The notes below the pieces were generated by a model. It ran no database searches and had not been told where the DNA came from. It saw only the letters and a program-made list of their open reading frames with translations. From Naematelia aurantialba (Eukaryota; Basidiomycota; Tremellomycetes; Tremellales; Naemateliaceae), in the NCBI GenBank assembly GCA_021527695.1, contig JAKFAO010000007.1, forward strand, positions 1,054,001-1,118,000: a stretch of 64,000 bases of DNA, read 5' to 3'. The translations under genes and the position numbers were made by a program. Of this stretch, positions 10,349 to 20,200 are shown one piece after another. How positions within the stretch are numbered: position 1 is the first letter of the stretch; each line of letters begins with the position of its first letter.

Positions 10349-11558
10349 ATGTCGATGGTTGCGCAGACGATGACACGGCGCACGGCGTCGCTCTTCTCTT
10401 CTTCAGCTCGTGGGTTTCTTGTCTACTTTATTTTCTTCCTCTTCCTCTTCCTCTTCCTCTTCCCTCTTCCTCTTCCCTCTTTCCTACACCCTTCCACATC
10501 ACACCTGGCCAGTCGCAACTGCAGAAAACAACGCCTGATTTTTCGACATCTCCGTCCTCGACATTCCTCTCTTGCTTCCGAAAACTCTGCGAGAAGGTCG
10601 TCTTTGGCACTATTGGATCTCCTCTCACAATGGCAATGGCAATGGCAATCGCAATCGCAATCGCAAGCACGAAACTGACCAACCGCAGTCCCCATCCTCC
10701 GCACATCCTCCCCTGGCCTGCTCCTCGCCCACCGCGCGATCCGCTTCGCATCGACACAACCGATGACTCCGCCAGAGAACATTGGATTCCTCAATACCCA
10801 GCGCGAGAAGCGGCCCGTTAGCCCCCACATGACCATCTACCAGCCTCAGGTGTGTTTGTGTTTCTGTTCTCCTCTCTCTGTTCTCTGTTCTCCCTTCTCT
10901 GATGTGTGTCCTCACTTGCTGTATTTGCTGTATAGCAAACCTCCCGTGTATCCGCACTTTCCCTGTATCTGCCTTTGTTATATATCCGCACTTGTTGTAT
11001 CCGCACGCCGTGATTCATCCTGACCCACTTAGATAACATGGACCCTGTCCATCGCCAACCGTATGACCGGCGCAGCCCTGTCCGGTGTGCTCTACGCCGG
11101 CGCCCTGACTTACCTCTTCCACCCGCTGCTGCCTGCAATCGATAGCGCACACCTCGTGCAGCTCGTACATGACCTGCCGGTGTGGTTCAAGGGGATTCTG
11201 AAGCTGCCTCTTGCCACTGCGTTTACATTCCACACGTTCAACGGGGTCAGGCACTTGTTATGGGACGTTGGAAAGGGTGAGTTGTGGTCGCCTTCTCTTG
11301 CCTGGATTCCTCACGACGATACTTGCGTCTTGTTCTGGATGTGCGTGGTGCTCGCGACGATACTTGCGTCTTGGTCTGGACATGCGTCGTTGTATATTCG
11401 TCAATGACGCACTGGCACGGAGAGACACATGTACCGCTCAACCCCCCGAGACAACGCTAACAACACCAGGCCTCACTATCAAGGGCGTCTACCAAGGCGG
11501 TTACGCGGTGCTCGCCGCCACCGCCGTCTCGAGCATCTACCTCGCCTTCTTCGTATGA
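10349..11558 (+). CDS. SDH3: succinate dehydrogenase cytochrome b560 subunit, mitochondrial
   Basis: SDH3/SDHC anchors complex II in the inner mitochondrial membrane, binding haem b and ubiquinone. Exons 10349-10409, 10689-10849, 11033-11276 and 11470-11558 are in phase. The first exon encodes an Arg/Ser-rich presequence (MSMVAQTMTRRTASLFSS). Family signature: RPVSPHMTIYQPQITWTLSI then NRMTGAALSGVLYAGALTYL, the SDHC pattern RPLSPHL.IY.....SI.HR.TG, although the usual HR before TG is NR here. A later helix carries FTFHTFNGVRHLLWDVGKG, containing the conserved H-x(2)-NG(I/V)RHL haem-ligand motif. Intron 1 holds a (CTTCCT)n pyrimidine tract (about 10435-10480) and a TGGCAA repeat (10629-10670). 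Length, about 184 residues, is normal. Confidence 0.95.
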
Positions 11559-11858
11559 AGAGTAGTTCATAACGAGAGAGCTTGGGGGACACGACGGTGT
11601 GGTGCTGCGCGGACGAAGCCAGTACGATTATGCAGTAGGCAATGTTGTCACTTGGTATGACGTGATGCGACAGTGCAGCAGCATCTCACTGGTGAATACA
11701 TCACTGATGGATGCATTGTGAATATAGTGCGAAATATTGTGCATACTTTGTAGTCCGAGCACTTGTGCTTGGGCAGATTGCTGTCTGTAGTCCAACGTGT
11801 AGGACGGCAGATGTACAGGTACAGAGCGGTAGAGGTACAGCGAGGTAGAAGCCTCGCG

Positions 11859-13235
11859 TCACCGGAACCACGCTCCCACACCTACTCCGGGACCAGCGAG
11901 CCCTTCGGCCTCATGCCACCACCCCTCTGGGACCAACACCGATTCTCCTCGCTGCAAGACGACCTCACACGCCCCGTCTTCTGCAAAAGCGCGTTGTAGC
12001 TGCGCTCTGTATTCCGTGATCGCGGAGGGGGGGATGTCGTGGTTGTCGTCTAGATCTGGCGGCAAATCCTCGTTACTATCTTGGTCTGGCGGCATGTCTC
12101 TGGTACCGTGTGGGTCTGGGGGCTTTGGCGGTTCCTCACTGTCAGTGCCAGGAAGCAGCAATCTGGTGCTGGGAAGAAGGATGGTCGAGGTGTTGGTGTG
12201 AGGTGGGCTTGTGCTTGGTTTGAGATGTGCCGCGGCGGACGGAGGTACGAGTCGGAAGCGCTTGGCTCCGATGACTAGGAGCTGTCAGCTGCGCCACTAC
12301 GTATCGCGGCCACTCCAGTACCGCTGCTGATTCGTGACTTTCTGCCGCCGGTCTGACCTGTCCCTTCGGCGGCCGCTACGATTGTCCTTGCCTGCTACCT
12401 GTCGCACCACAGGACATTTCTGTCTCAACGCTTGGCAGAGAGGTCTTGGAGCAACGCAGGCTCTTGATAGAGGAGAGCTCTTGATGGGATAGAGAGCTTG
12501 ATAGAAGCGAGCTCTGATAGACTGATAGAATAGAGCTCTTGGTGGACTCGATAGCCGATGAAAAAGACGCACTCTGGGTATACAGCCCGATATACGGATC
12601 ACGATGAAACGGCGTCCAACTCGCCCGCGGCCCGACCCACAGAGTCCGGCGCCAGACCTCCCCCCGCGGGCCACTTGAGAAATGCTCCAGAGGCGGCGAG
12701 ACGTCCCTCGCGAGCGAGGGCAGATCGAGCAGGTCTGATTGGGCGAGGTAGCCTGTTGGTATTGACTCCGACCCTGCAGACGGGATGCGTCCGAGAATGA
12801 ACGCGTCGAGGAAGAGGCCTGGAACACGGAATATCAGCTCAACTCGGCTATGGAATGAGGAGAGCGAGCGAGGTGGGATTCGTACAGGAGACAAGAGTAC
12901 GAGGACGCACCAAACCCCATGGTGACACGCTGATATCCCGGATCGAGGTACCCCCTCGCGCGTCTTCCCAGCTCAACCTCGACGGCCCTTTGCTCGCCGA
13001 CGCCGTCCCTTAACGCCTGCAGCCCGTTCGACAACGTCCATGAAGATGAAGATGAAGATGAAGATGAAGATGAAGACGAAGATGAAGATGAAGACGAAGA
13101 TAGGGCTGGCCAGGAGGCCGCAAGGTCAGGAAGGTGTAGTGGTGTTGGCGATGGGCCGGCGAGGTGGTCTCGAAGTCCAGCAGGAGAGAGGTGGCGTATC
13201 GTTCTCGCTCTGGGTATAGCGATGCGGGCTGCCAT
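11859..13235 (-). CDS. JmjC-domain (cupin_8) 2-oxoglutarate/Fe(II) oxygenase
   Basis: Three exons (12911-13235, 12573-12818, 11859-12274) give 328 residues with all phases consistent. The fold is indicated by WRRTLWVGPRASWTPFHRDP, where HRD supplies the first iron ligands (H-x-D), then GLYTQIIGAKRFRLVPPS with the lysine expected to bind 2-oxoglutarate, and VLVPEGWWHEAEGL with the distal histidine. This resembles the JMJD5/JMJD7/TYW5-like class rather than histone demethylases with extra domains. Between the Lys and distal His sits an acidic Pro/Asp-rich insert (PPDQDSNEDLPPDLDDNHD). Exon 1 contains a poly-Ser run from a hexamer expansion. Substrate unknown; hydroxylase or demethylase cannot be decided. 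Start chosen at 13235, before the in-frame MAARIAIPRARTIRHL; a slightly longer overlapping frame exists upstream but is in another phase. Confidence 0.85.
13040..13101. repeat. hexamer repeat (TGAAGA/CGAAGA)n inside the JmjC gene
   Basis: About ten copies of a 6-bp unit, read on the minus strand as TCTTCA/TCTTCG and translated to an uninterrupted serine run of about 20 residues. It is likely length-polymorphic. Confidence 0.9.
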
Positions 13236-13482
13236 GCGGGGTCCAGGATCTGATATTCGGTGTTAGTTGCTGGCAGCTCTCCGAGTCTTCGAGTTCTCCC
13301 CCTGATCCGCAGCGAGATGGCGCTGGTGCTTTGTCGATCGTGAGTCGGAACCGCTCGAGAGACAATATTACAAGGTAGAGAGGGGAGGTGGACATCCGAT
13401 GTGGAGGTTGGCTCAGCTGGTATCATCTGTTTGTAGGGTCAGTGAAATACCCTGCGTACTCATCCTCTACGACCGAGCAAGG
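13236..13482. promoter_or_regulatory. divergent promoter space JmjC gene / AAR2
   Basis: 247 bp between opposite start codons. The AAR2 frame stays open upstream to 13399, but conservation favours ATG 13483, so this stretch is taken as promoter. Confidence 0.45.
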
Positions 13483-14946
13483 ATGAACAGCCTGGCCCCG
13501 GACCAAGCGCAGGCGCTGTACCAAGCCGGAGGGTTCATCGTCTTGTCTCTGCTTCCCGAGGGCAGCGAGTTTGGTATCGACGGGACGTGGGTCTCTTCTC
13601 TGGACTTTGCCAAACTAGTACACGCGCCGCCAGCTGATCGCCTCAAGGACAGGTTCCACCTCACCCGCCAGTTCCTCGGGCTCAAGCTCTTACCGCCCGG
13701 TCTGCACCTCGTGACCTTCTCTGCATCCTCTGCATCCTCCTCCTCCGCCGGTGGCAGCGGGAGTGGCCCACCACCAGCAGGGGCAGCAACAGCAGCAGCC
13801 ATCCCCATCCGGTCTGGCATTCTACGCTACTTTGAGCGGAAAGAACGCTACTTCCTCGCATACGACGCAGCGACCGAGCACCTCACCCCCGACCCCTCCA
13901 CACTCATCACAGACGACCAGCTGCGGGCGCGGGATGCCCAGCTCGCCCCGTACCCCTTTACAGGGCTGCATCGCTGGCAGGCGCTCACGTCCGCCATCTC
14001 GCGTGACCTGCTCCGAAGTGTGTTGGGCCCAGGGGGTCGGGTGGACGGTATGCGTGGTGTAGCAGGCGAGGAGGACGAGGCGGGCCGGCTGGCGGGGAGC
14101 CTCGAGGGCGACGGGGCGGAGGCCGGCATGGCGTTTGTGCGGTTCGACCTGCGGCGGAGCTGGCGCGACGGCGCGGTGGGCGACGAGGTCACTCGTTTCG
14201 CGAGGGACAAGAGCTGGCTCCTCGGAAAGGTTGTGCAGGACGCAGGCGGAGGTACGTAACGAGGTCCCCATCATGCCCAGCGTCGAACGAGGCGTCCGAG
14301 CATTCAACCGTCCAGTCTTTCGATCATCCAGTCTTGCCAGTCACCCCGTCGCCCGAGCGGTCCGAGCATCCGAGCATCCGAGCATCCGAGCATCCGAGCA
14401 TCCAGTCCTGCCAGCCACCACCATGACAGCTGACAGTGCTGAACGAGTACGTCTGACACTTGCTGATTGTGGATGACAGACCCCGCGATCCTCCTCGGCC
14501 AAGCGCAGCTCGCATTCATCCTCCTTCTCTACCTGTCCTCCTATGCCGCCTTGACAGTATACAAACGCCTCGTATCCCTCTTCTGCCGCTCCTCCTCCGC
14601 CCTCGCATCCGCTTCGACCAAGCTCCAATCCACATACGCCGCATGGGTGGACACGTTGGCCCGCCAACTCGACGCTCTGCCCGACCAGGTCTTTGAGGGC
14701 GATCTGCCCGAGATGGACCTGTTCTACCTTGACGAGCTGGAGTCGCTTAGAGTCAATCTCGGTCGGGGTATACCCAGCTGGGGGGAGAAGCATAGGGGCA
14801 CAGTAGTTGACGCGTGGAGTCGGTTGAAAAGTACCGCCAAGAACAAATTTCATTGGGACCTGTCGGATCTAGCGGAACCTCAAGGTGAGACCGATGACGA
14901 GGAAGAGGAAGATGGCGAGTATGCACCTGTGATAGTAGATACATAG
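13483..14946 (+). CDS. AAR2: AAR2, U5 snRNP assembly factor
   Basis: Aar2 holds Prp8 in cytoplasmic pre-U5 snRNP and is exchanged for Brr2 during maturation. Two exons (13483-14251 and 14480-14946) give 411 residues. The N-terminal AAR2 domain is recognisable: LYQAGGFIVLSLLPEGSEFG, IDGTWV, then FLGLKLLPPGLHLVTFS. An Ala/Ser/Gly-rich loop (about residues 84-110) interrupts the beta domain. The C-terminal helical half shows AQLAFILLLYLSSYAALTVY, ELESLRVNLG and an acidic tail (ETDDEEEEDGEY). Start chosen at the ATG just before the conserved LAPDQAQALYQAGG. The single intron contains an 8-bp tandem array. Divergently arranged with the JmjC gene. Confidence 0.92.
14362..14402. repeat. octamer array (CCGAGCAT)n, 5 copies, in the AAR2 intron
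   Basis: Five perfect head-to-tail copies of an 8-bp unit in the middle of the AAR2 intron (14252-14479). Confidence 0.9.
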
Positions 14947-14990
14947 TGGCAGTGTCATATTAGCCCATGCAGTCTATGGACGAGTGTGAA

Positions 14991-16857
14991 TCAGAACAGC
15001 CACGGCAGGACCACTCTGCGCGACGCGGGAAACCGATCACCAAAAGTATCGCGGTACCATCTATGTCCTCTGGTGGCCCGAGGCAGCATGGACGTGATCT
15101 CGGCAAGGAGGAACATCCATGCAGGGTGGAGGAGGGTGCGTGGTGACCAGCCAAACAAGGTTGGTGCGTGCGATAGGCTGATGAGCGGGGATGGAGCGGC
15201 TGCGAGCGCGAACGAGAGCCATTCGATCCTGCTCTGTGTTAGTCGACCAGATAGAGAATTGGTAAGGGATAGACAGCGGGCAGGATAGTGAGGGTACTTG
15301 TCCTGCGCCTGGAGACAGGATGATGATGGACTCGAGAGGGAGACGATGGTGAATGGCGATGAGGATGGCGAGGGTTGGCGAGGGGTTGGCGAGGGTTGGC
15401 AAGGAAATGGCGAGGGCGGCGAGGGTGACAAGTTGGCGAGAAAGATGGAGATCGGAACGGGAAGAGCTGGGGACGGAGGAAAGCATCCGGCACGTACCAC
15501 TCGCACAGATAGTTTGGAAACGAGACGTATCGAAACAACCCAGCTCTTGGGATCGAATACCGTCCCTTTGCTGTCGACACTTTCCGATCCTCGGCCTCGT
15601 CAGGCGTCGCAGTCGATACGAGGCGGCGAGCGGGCTCGCGCCGCAGATCGTTCAAAACCTCGTCGTGGTAGACTATCTCCATATTAGCATTGCCTTGGCC
15701 TTGTGGAGATCTGGGAGCATGTAGTCCTACTTTAGCCTAGTGCTGGAACTAAGAGCATATGGATGTGATGCGACTTACTGTTTCCTGCGAATCCGAGGAG
15801 CCAGCCGGTTACCCCGATACAGAACCTCCAGCTTGGCAAGGAGGTTGCGGGGTAGTAGGTCAGGCCGATGGCGAGGTTGTACGCGTTCCTATCCGACCAA
15901 GCGTGTCAGCTTCAGCCTTTGACGACGTCTCCGTCGTCCTCCGTTTCCCGTCCTTGTGGCGCCTCTCTCGTCTCTCCCTTCCCATTCCTGTGCGGCTATC
16001 TTTGTCTTCTCTCGTGCCATATCCAGCGAGAGATTTCTGTAAGAGGCACAGTAGATAAAGCGCCACCGATGCGGGCAGCCGCGAGAAGACACGTCGGCGT
16101 GCGCTGTGCGCGACTCACAACAAGTTGAACACCACCGCAGCCAGAGTCACAACAACATGCTGTCTACTGCGCCGAGGTGAGAGGACAAGAGGCGAGATGA
16201 TCGCTCGATGTAGGTAATGCGTCAAGTACAGGCCCTGGGGACACGACCATCAGCGATTTCCTCTAACGCTCCTATCGCTCTTCGAATGAGTTGCGGTTCC
16301 TGGAGCTAAAGTAGAGAGGAAGACAGGACGTACGGAGAGAATGAGCGCTGGTGCTGACATGGGAGGATGGTCGGTGTATCTTAGCGTCAAGAGAAATGTC
16401 AAGGGCTGTCTGACATCAGCTCCAAGGCGCAGTGGAGGGCTCCAGTGGAGGGACATGGTACAGAATGGGCGAGCATATATCACGCCTCAGATGTGAACGA
16501 TCGATCTCGTGAAGATGGAGCAAGCTCTCACTGCTGTGATTTCCATGATACACCACCCGACATTGCCTAGACCCCAGCATCAGCGTCAGCGTCCGCTCCA
16601 ATCCAGCTCTGTGCCGATCCACGATCGACAAAGCACATCAAGCACACGTAGCCGTGTTCGTGGCTTCAAGTCGCGGTGAGACTGAACGCACCGTCGACAG
16701 TCCATCTGGACGCGGACGAGCTGGCAAATCGACCAAAGGGCGCATCGAGCACGAATAGCGTCAATGGCGAATGTAGTGGGAAGAGGTGGAAGACGGCGAG
16801 AGTCGTGCTGAACAAACGCGGGGTCGCAGCAGATGCCGACGCAGCAAGGGAGCTCAT
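14991..16857 (-). CDS. 3-oxo-5-alpha-steroid 4-dehydrogenase family membrane reductase
   Basis: Seven exons (16692-16857, 16532-16566, 16334-16405, 16119-16234, 15779-15888, 15498-15672, 14991-15231) give 304 residues. Steroid 5-alpha-reductase family features in order: VLDAPFGRFAS near residue 40, GNVGWCIMEITA (35-nt exon), GLYLTHYLHRAIISPLVLSP, FNLLNAYNLAIGLTYY, and the C-terminal domain GRYSIPRAGLFRYVSFPNYL followed by IEWLSFALAAAP and a terminal RWYRDTFGDRFP/RRVVLPWLF. Members reduce enone double bonds with NADPH in the ER membrane; several hydrophobic helices are visible. The substrate in this fungus is unknown (steroid, very-long-chain enoyl or polyprenol cannot be told apart, though the SRD5A1/2 type fits better than SRD5A3). 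The exact exon 6/7 junction (CEC versus CEW) is uncertain. Intron 6 carries GGCGAGGGTT mini-repeats at 15360-15430. Confidence 0.9.
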
Positions 16858-17276
16858 ATAGACGATCTATGCACCCCGTGTCCCCTATGCCTGTCCCCTC
16901 CCCCTTTACTCTTGCGCTCTTACGAACCTACAGGCTGACAAGACGGTGGAGAAACAAAACTTGCAAGCAAAGACCAGAATATTGCGATGGTCGATGGCCG
17001 GCCGTTCAAACCAGTCGCGTCGTTTCGGTTTCAGCCAGCGATCCGCGCGCGGACCTACGACTGTCAGACGCCATCATCGAATCCTGCATGATTATGAGAT
17101 GATGCATGTCTAATGCTACAGTGTGATGACATAAAAACCTTTCGCTCATGACTGCCTCCGCCGTGCCGCTCAGTGGCCGATTCACGAGTCTCCCAGAGCT
17201 CATGCAACCTCGCCCCCCCCCCACCACAGTATTCGCCACTAACCCCTTGCTTCCTCACTGCGATTCCCAGACGCCG
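16858..17276. other. intergenic space between two minus-strand genes
   Basis: 419 bp upstream of the 5-alpha-reductase-like gene and downstream of the Zn2Cys6 gene. No coding signal. A C8 run at 17214-17221 is the only notable feature. Confidence 0.45.
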
Positions 17277-20200
17277 CTAGTGCATCGACGTCGGCCGCGG
17301 CCCTTGTGCCCCATCTTCTATCTTGATCCCAAACATCGATGCCCAGAACTACGCAGCATCAGCATCGGCCCTCTCCTCCACCCACACAGGCCCAGCCCTG
17401 GTGTCTGATGCCGACGTACCTGTGGTAAAGCCATGGCTTCCGGTCCGCCTAATCCATCCCGCCCTGGCTGCTCGGCCGCAGTGAAGCCCAATCCCCCTAG
17501 CGGTAAAGGCATAGGCAGCGGGCTCATCTGAAGTGCGTTAAGTGCTGGAGAAGCCTGCGACGCGACGGGCGAAGCGGCGTTTGGCAGTTCCGGGAACCCG
17601 CGGATCTCGGATAACGGGGTTCCATGAGGCAGTGGGAAACTGGGATGGTCCTGCGATTCACTCGAGGGTGTCCAGTGGGCGGACAGACGGTTGCTGTCGG
17701 CGGTCCCGCTTGAATGGGAGGAAGTGGTGCGTTGTTCCATGGCGGCACTGGGCTCGGTCAGTTTTGGACAAGGCTCGTTCTAGGAGATACCTAGTGGAGG
17801 TGGTGATGAGATGGAAGGGATGAGCTCACGTGGCAAGACGTTCGAGACGGATCATGCCATTGCAAAGATCCGCTTGCACAGGATGCGCCGCGACCCAATC
17901 CTTGACCTTGATTCGGTCTTCAAGTACGCTGATGGCGCCGCGGACGTCGGCCTGGCAGCGTCAGCGGTCGAGTTGCAGGGCTGAGAAAGAATGAGAGACG
18001 AATGAGGATGAAGGGACGAAGGGCGAATACAAGGGAGACGAATAGAAATGTGCAAACACACTCGAAGAAGAGTGGAGGAGAGTGGAGGAGAGCGGGAGCG
18101 AAGGAGAGGGGTTCTGGGCGGATGAGATCAAAGACGACCAGGTCCACGGAGGAAATGGATGTGGCAAACTCGGTGTCACTCACTATACACCTAGTGGCGA
18201 GGTCGGTCCCGGGCTGCCGGATCGCCAAAAACGCACATACCGCGCACGCATGGAAAGCCTGCGGTCACCATCAGCCTCCCCACTCTAGGTTCATAGCTGG
18301 TGGGTGCTAGTCATCCCATGTCAAGTCACTGGGAACTGGCGGTAGAGGTGAACGTAGAGTTAAGTAAAGTGGCGGTGGAGGCGAACGTAGAGGTAGGCCA
18401 AACGTAGAAGTAGGTCAACGTAGGAGTAGGCAAACGTAGGGGCAGCCGGATGTGGGGGTAGGAGCAAACATAGTAGGAAGAAACAGGGGTAAGAAGGGGC
18501 GCCCCACTCACGCGATACGACACTGTCCACCACGAATAGAAGATACTGGCTTTCGCCGTCGACGCGGCTCGGTACGCAGTCAAGAGCATGTGGGCTGCCT
18601 TGGCGCAGATCTCGGTGGATTCGGGGTATGCGAGGGGGTCGGCGCGGAGGTACGGTCTGTGCAGGGCCATGCTGCGACGGCGTCAGCATGGATGATGAGT
18701 GGCGATGACTCGACGAGCGACGAAGTGACAAATCGACAAATGACAGACAAAGCGAGAGTCGACAAAGCAGCTGGTGAGCAGAGGGAGTACAGATGCTCTG
18801 GCCATGATAGACAGACGGGAACGAGACATCATTTTGAGTGTTGGGTGAATTGTGAATTGTGAATTGTGAATTGTGAATTGTGAATTGTGAATTGTGAATT
18901 GTGAATTGTGAATAGCGCCTGATGAATGGTGAATGGTAAAGGCGAATAGTGAAGAGGAAGAGTGAATAGTGGGTGAGACGAATGGTCAATGTCACGGGAA
19001 GCAGGCTACTCGCGGGGATGAGGGGACACTCGACGTACACGAGCAGAAACGTCTTGAAGCAGAGCATGAGGACCTGGTTGGTCTGCAGTTTAGACCGCGT
19101 GCGATGCAGCGCCACGTCCTCTTCTGGCTCGAAACGCATCCCCCGCGGGACGTGCGAGTACCACTGGTGTATGTCGTCTGCCAGCCGGAGCGCGCCATCG
19201 TACGTGTGTTGACTGTCGTCGACCAGACTCGCCCCTCCCCGGCCGTGCCCACTTGCCCTCCCGTTCCCATTCCGACTCGCACTTCCCCTCCGGCTCCCAT
19301 TCCCTCTCTCGCTGCCACTCCCGCTCCCACTGCCACTGCCACTCGCACTGCCATTATCAGGGGAAGGGGAGAACCAGCCGTATATCGCCGAGCGCGAGTA
19401 CTCCCGATCGACGTGGAACACGCGATCGAGCAGCTCGTACGACGGGATCGTCATCTGCCAGTACGCGGCGTGAAACGTCAGCTCGGTCGTCTCGTTCCTC
19501 AGCACGTTGGACGGAGGGAGGAGCAGCTGCGCTGAGCCAGGCGCGTCGGAGAGGTTCTCGTCCGGCCTGTCTTGCGGGAGGTTGGTCGTGTAGAAGTTGA
19601 TAGCGCTGGGCCTGCCAAACGCGAGACACAGCAGCGAGTCGAGTCCAGCAATCGTCCACCATACCCGCCGCTTGACCTCGGCGTCGCGCATGCTGATCCG
19701 CGCGTCGTGGTGGGTTGGATCGACGTGCAGCCCCATCCCGATGGCCTGACGAATCAGCGACCCCGACTGTGCCCAAGCATCCGCCGCCCGCTCGGAATGG
19801 ATCAGGTAGACATTGATGAGAATCTGCGCTTGGATCGTATGCAGCGTCGGGTTGGCCATGAACGAACACAGTCGCAGGGCCTGGTACGCTGCAGACAGGT
19901 ACAGCTCGCTCTGCAGGCGACTGCTCGTGAGGTCGCGTGGGTCGCGCAGCTTGATTCCCGGGCCCGACGCAGCGTCTGCCATCTCTCCATCAGGATGCCC
20001 ATACACGTCAGCCGTAGACGCTCGCATCACACAGCCTACGGACATGAGCACCACACCTCCCTCGACTGAGAGTGGAAGCGCCAAAACTCACCAGTGGAGC
20101 AGATCATGAGATACAGAGACAGGTGCGCAAGAGGGACAATCATCTTCTCCGCGTTGGTGAGGGCGAAGAAGTGCCGGAACTCGGCGTCCAGACTGGGCTG

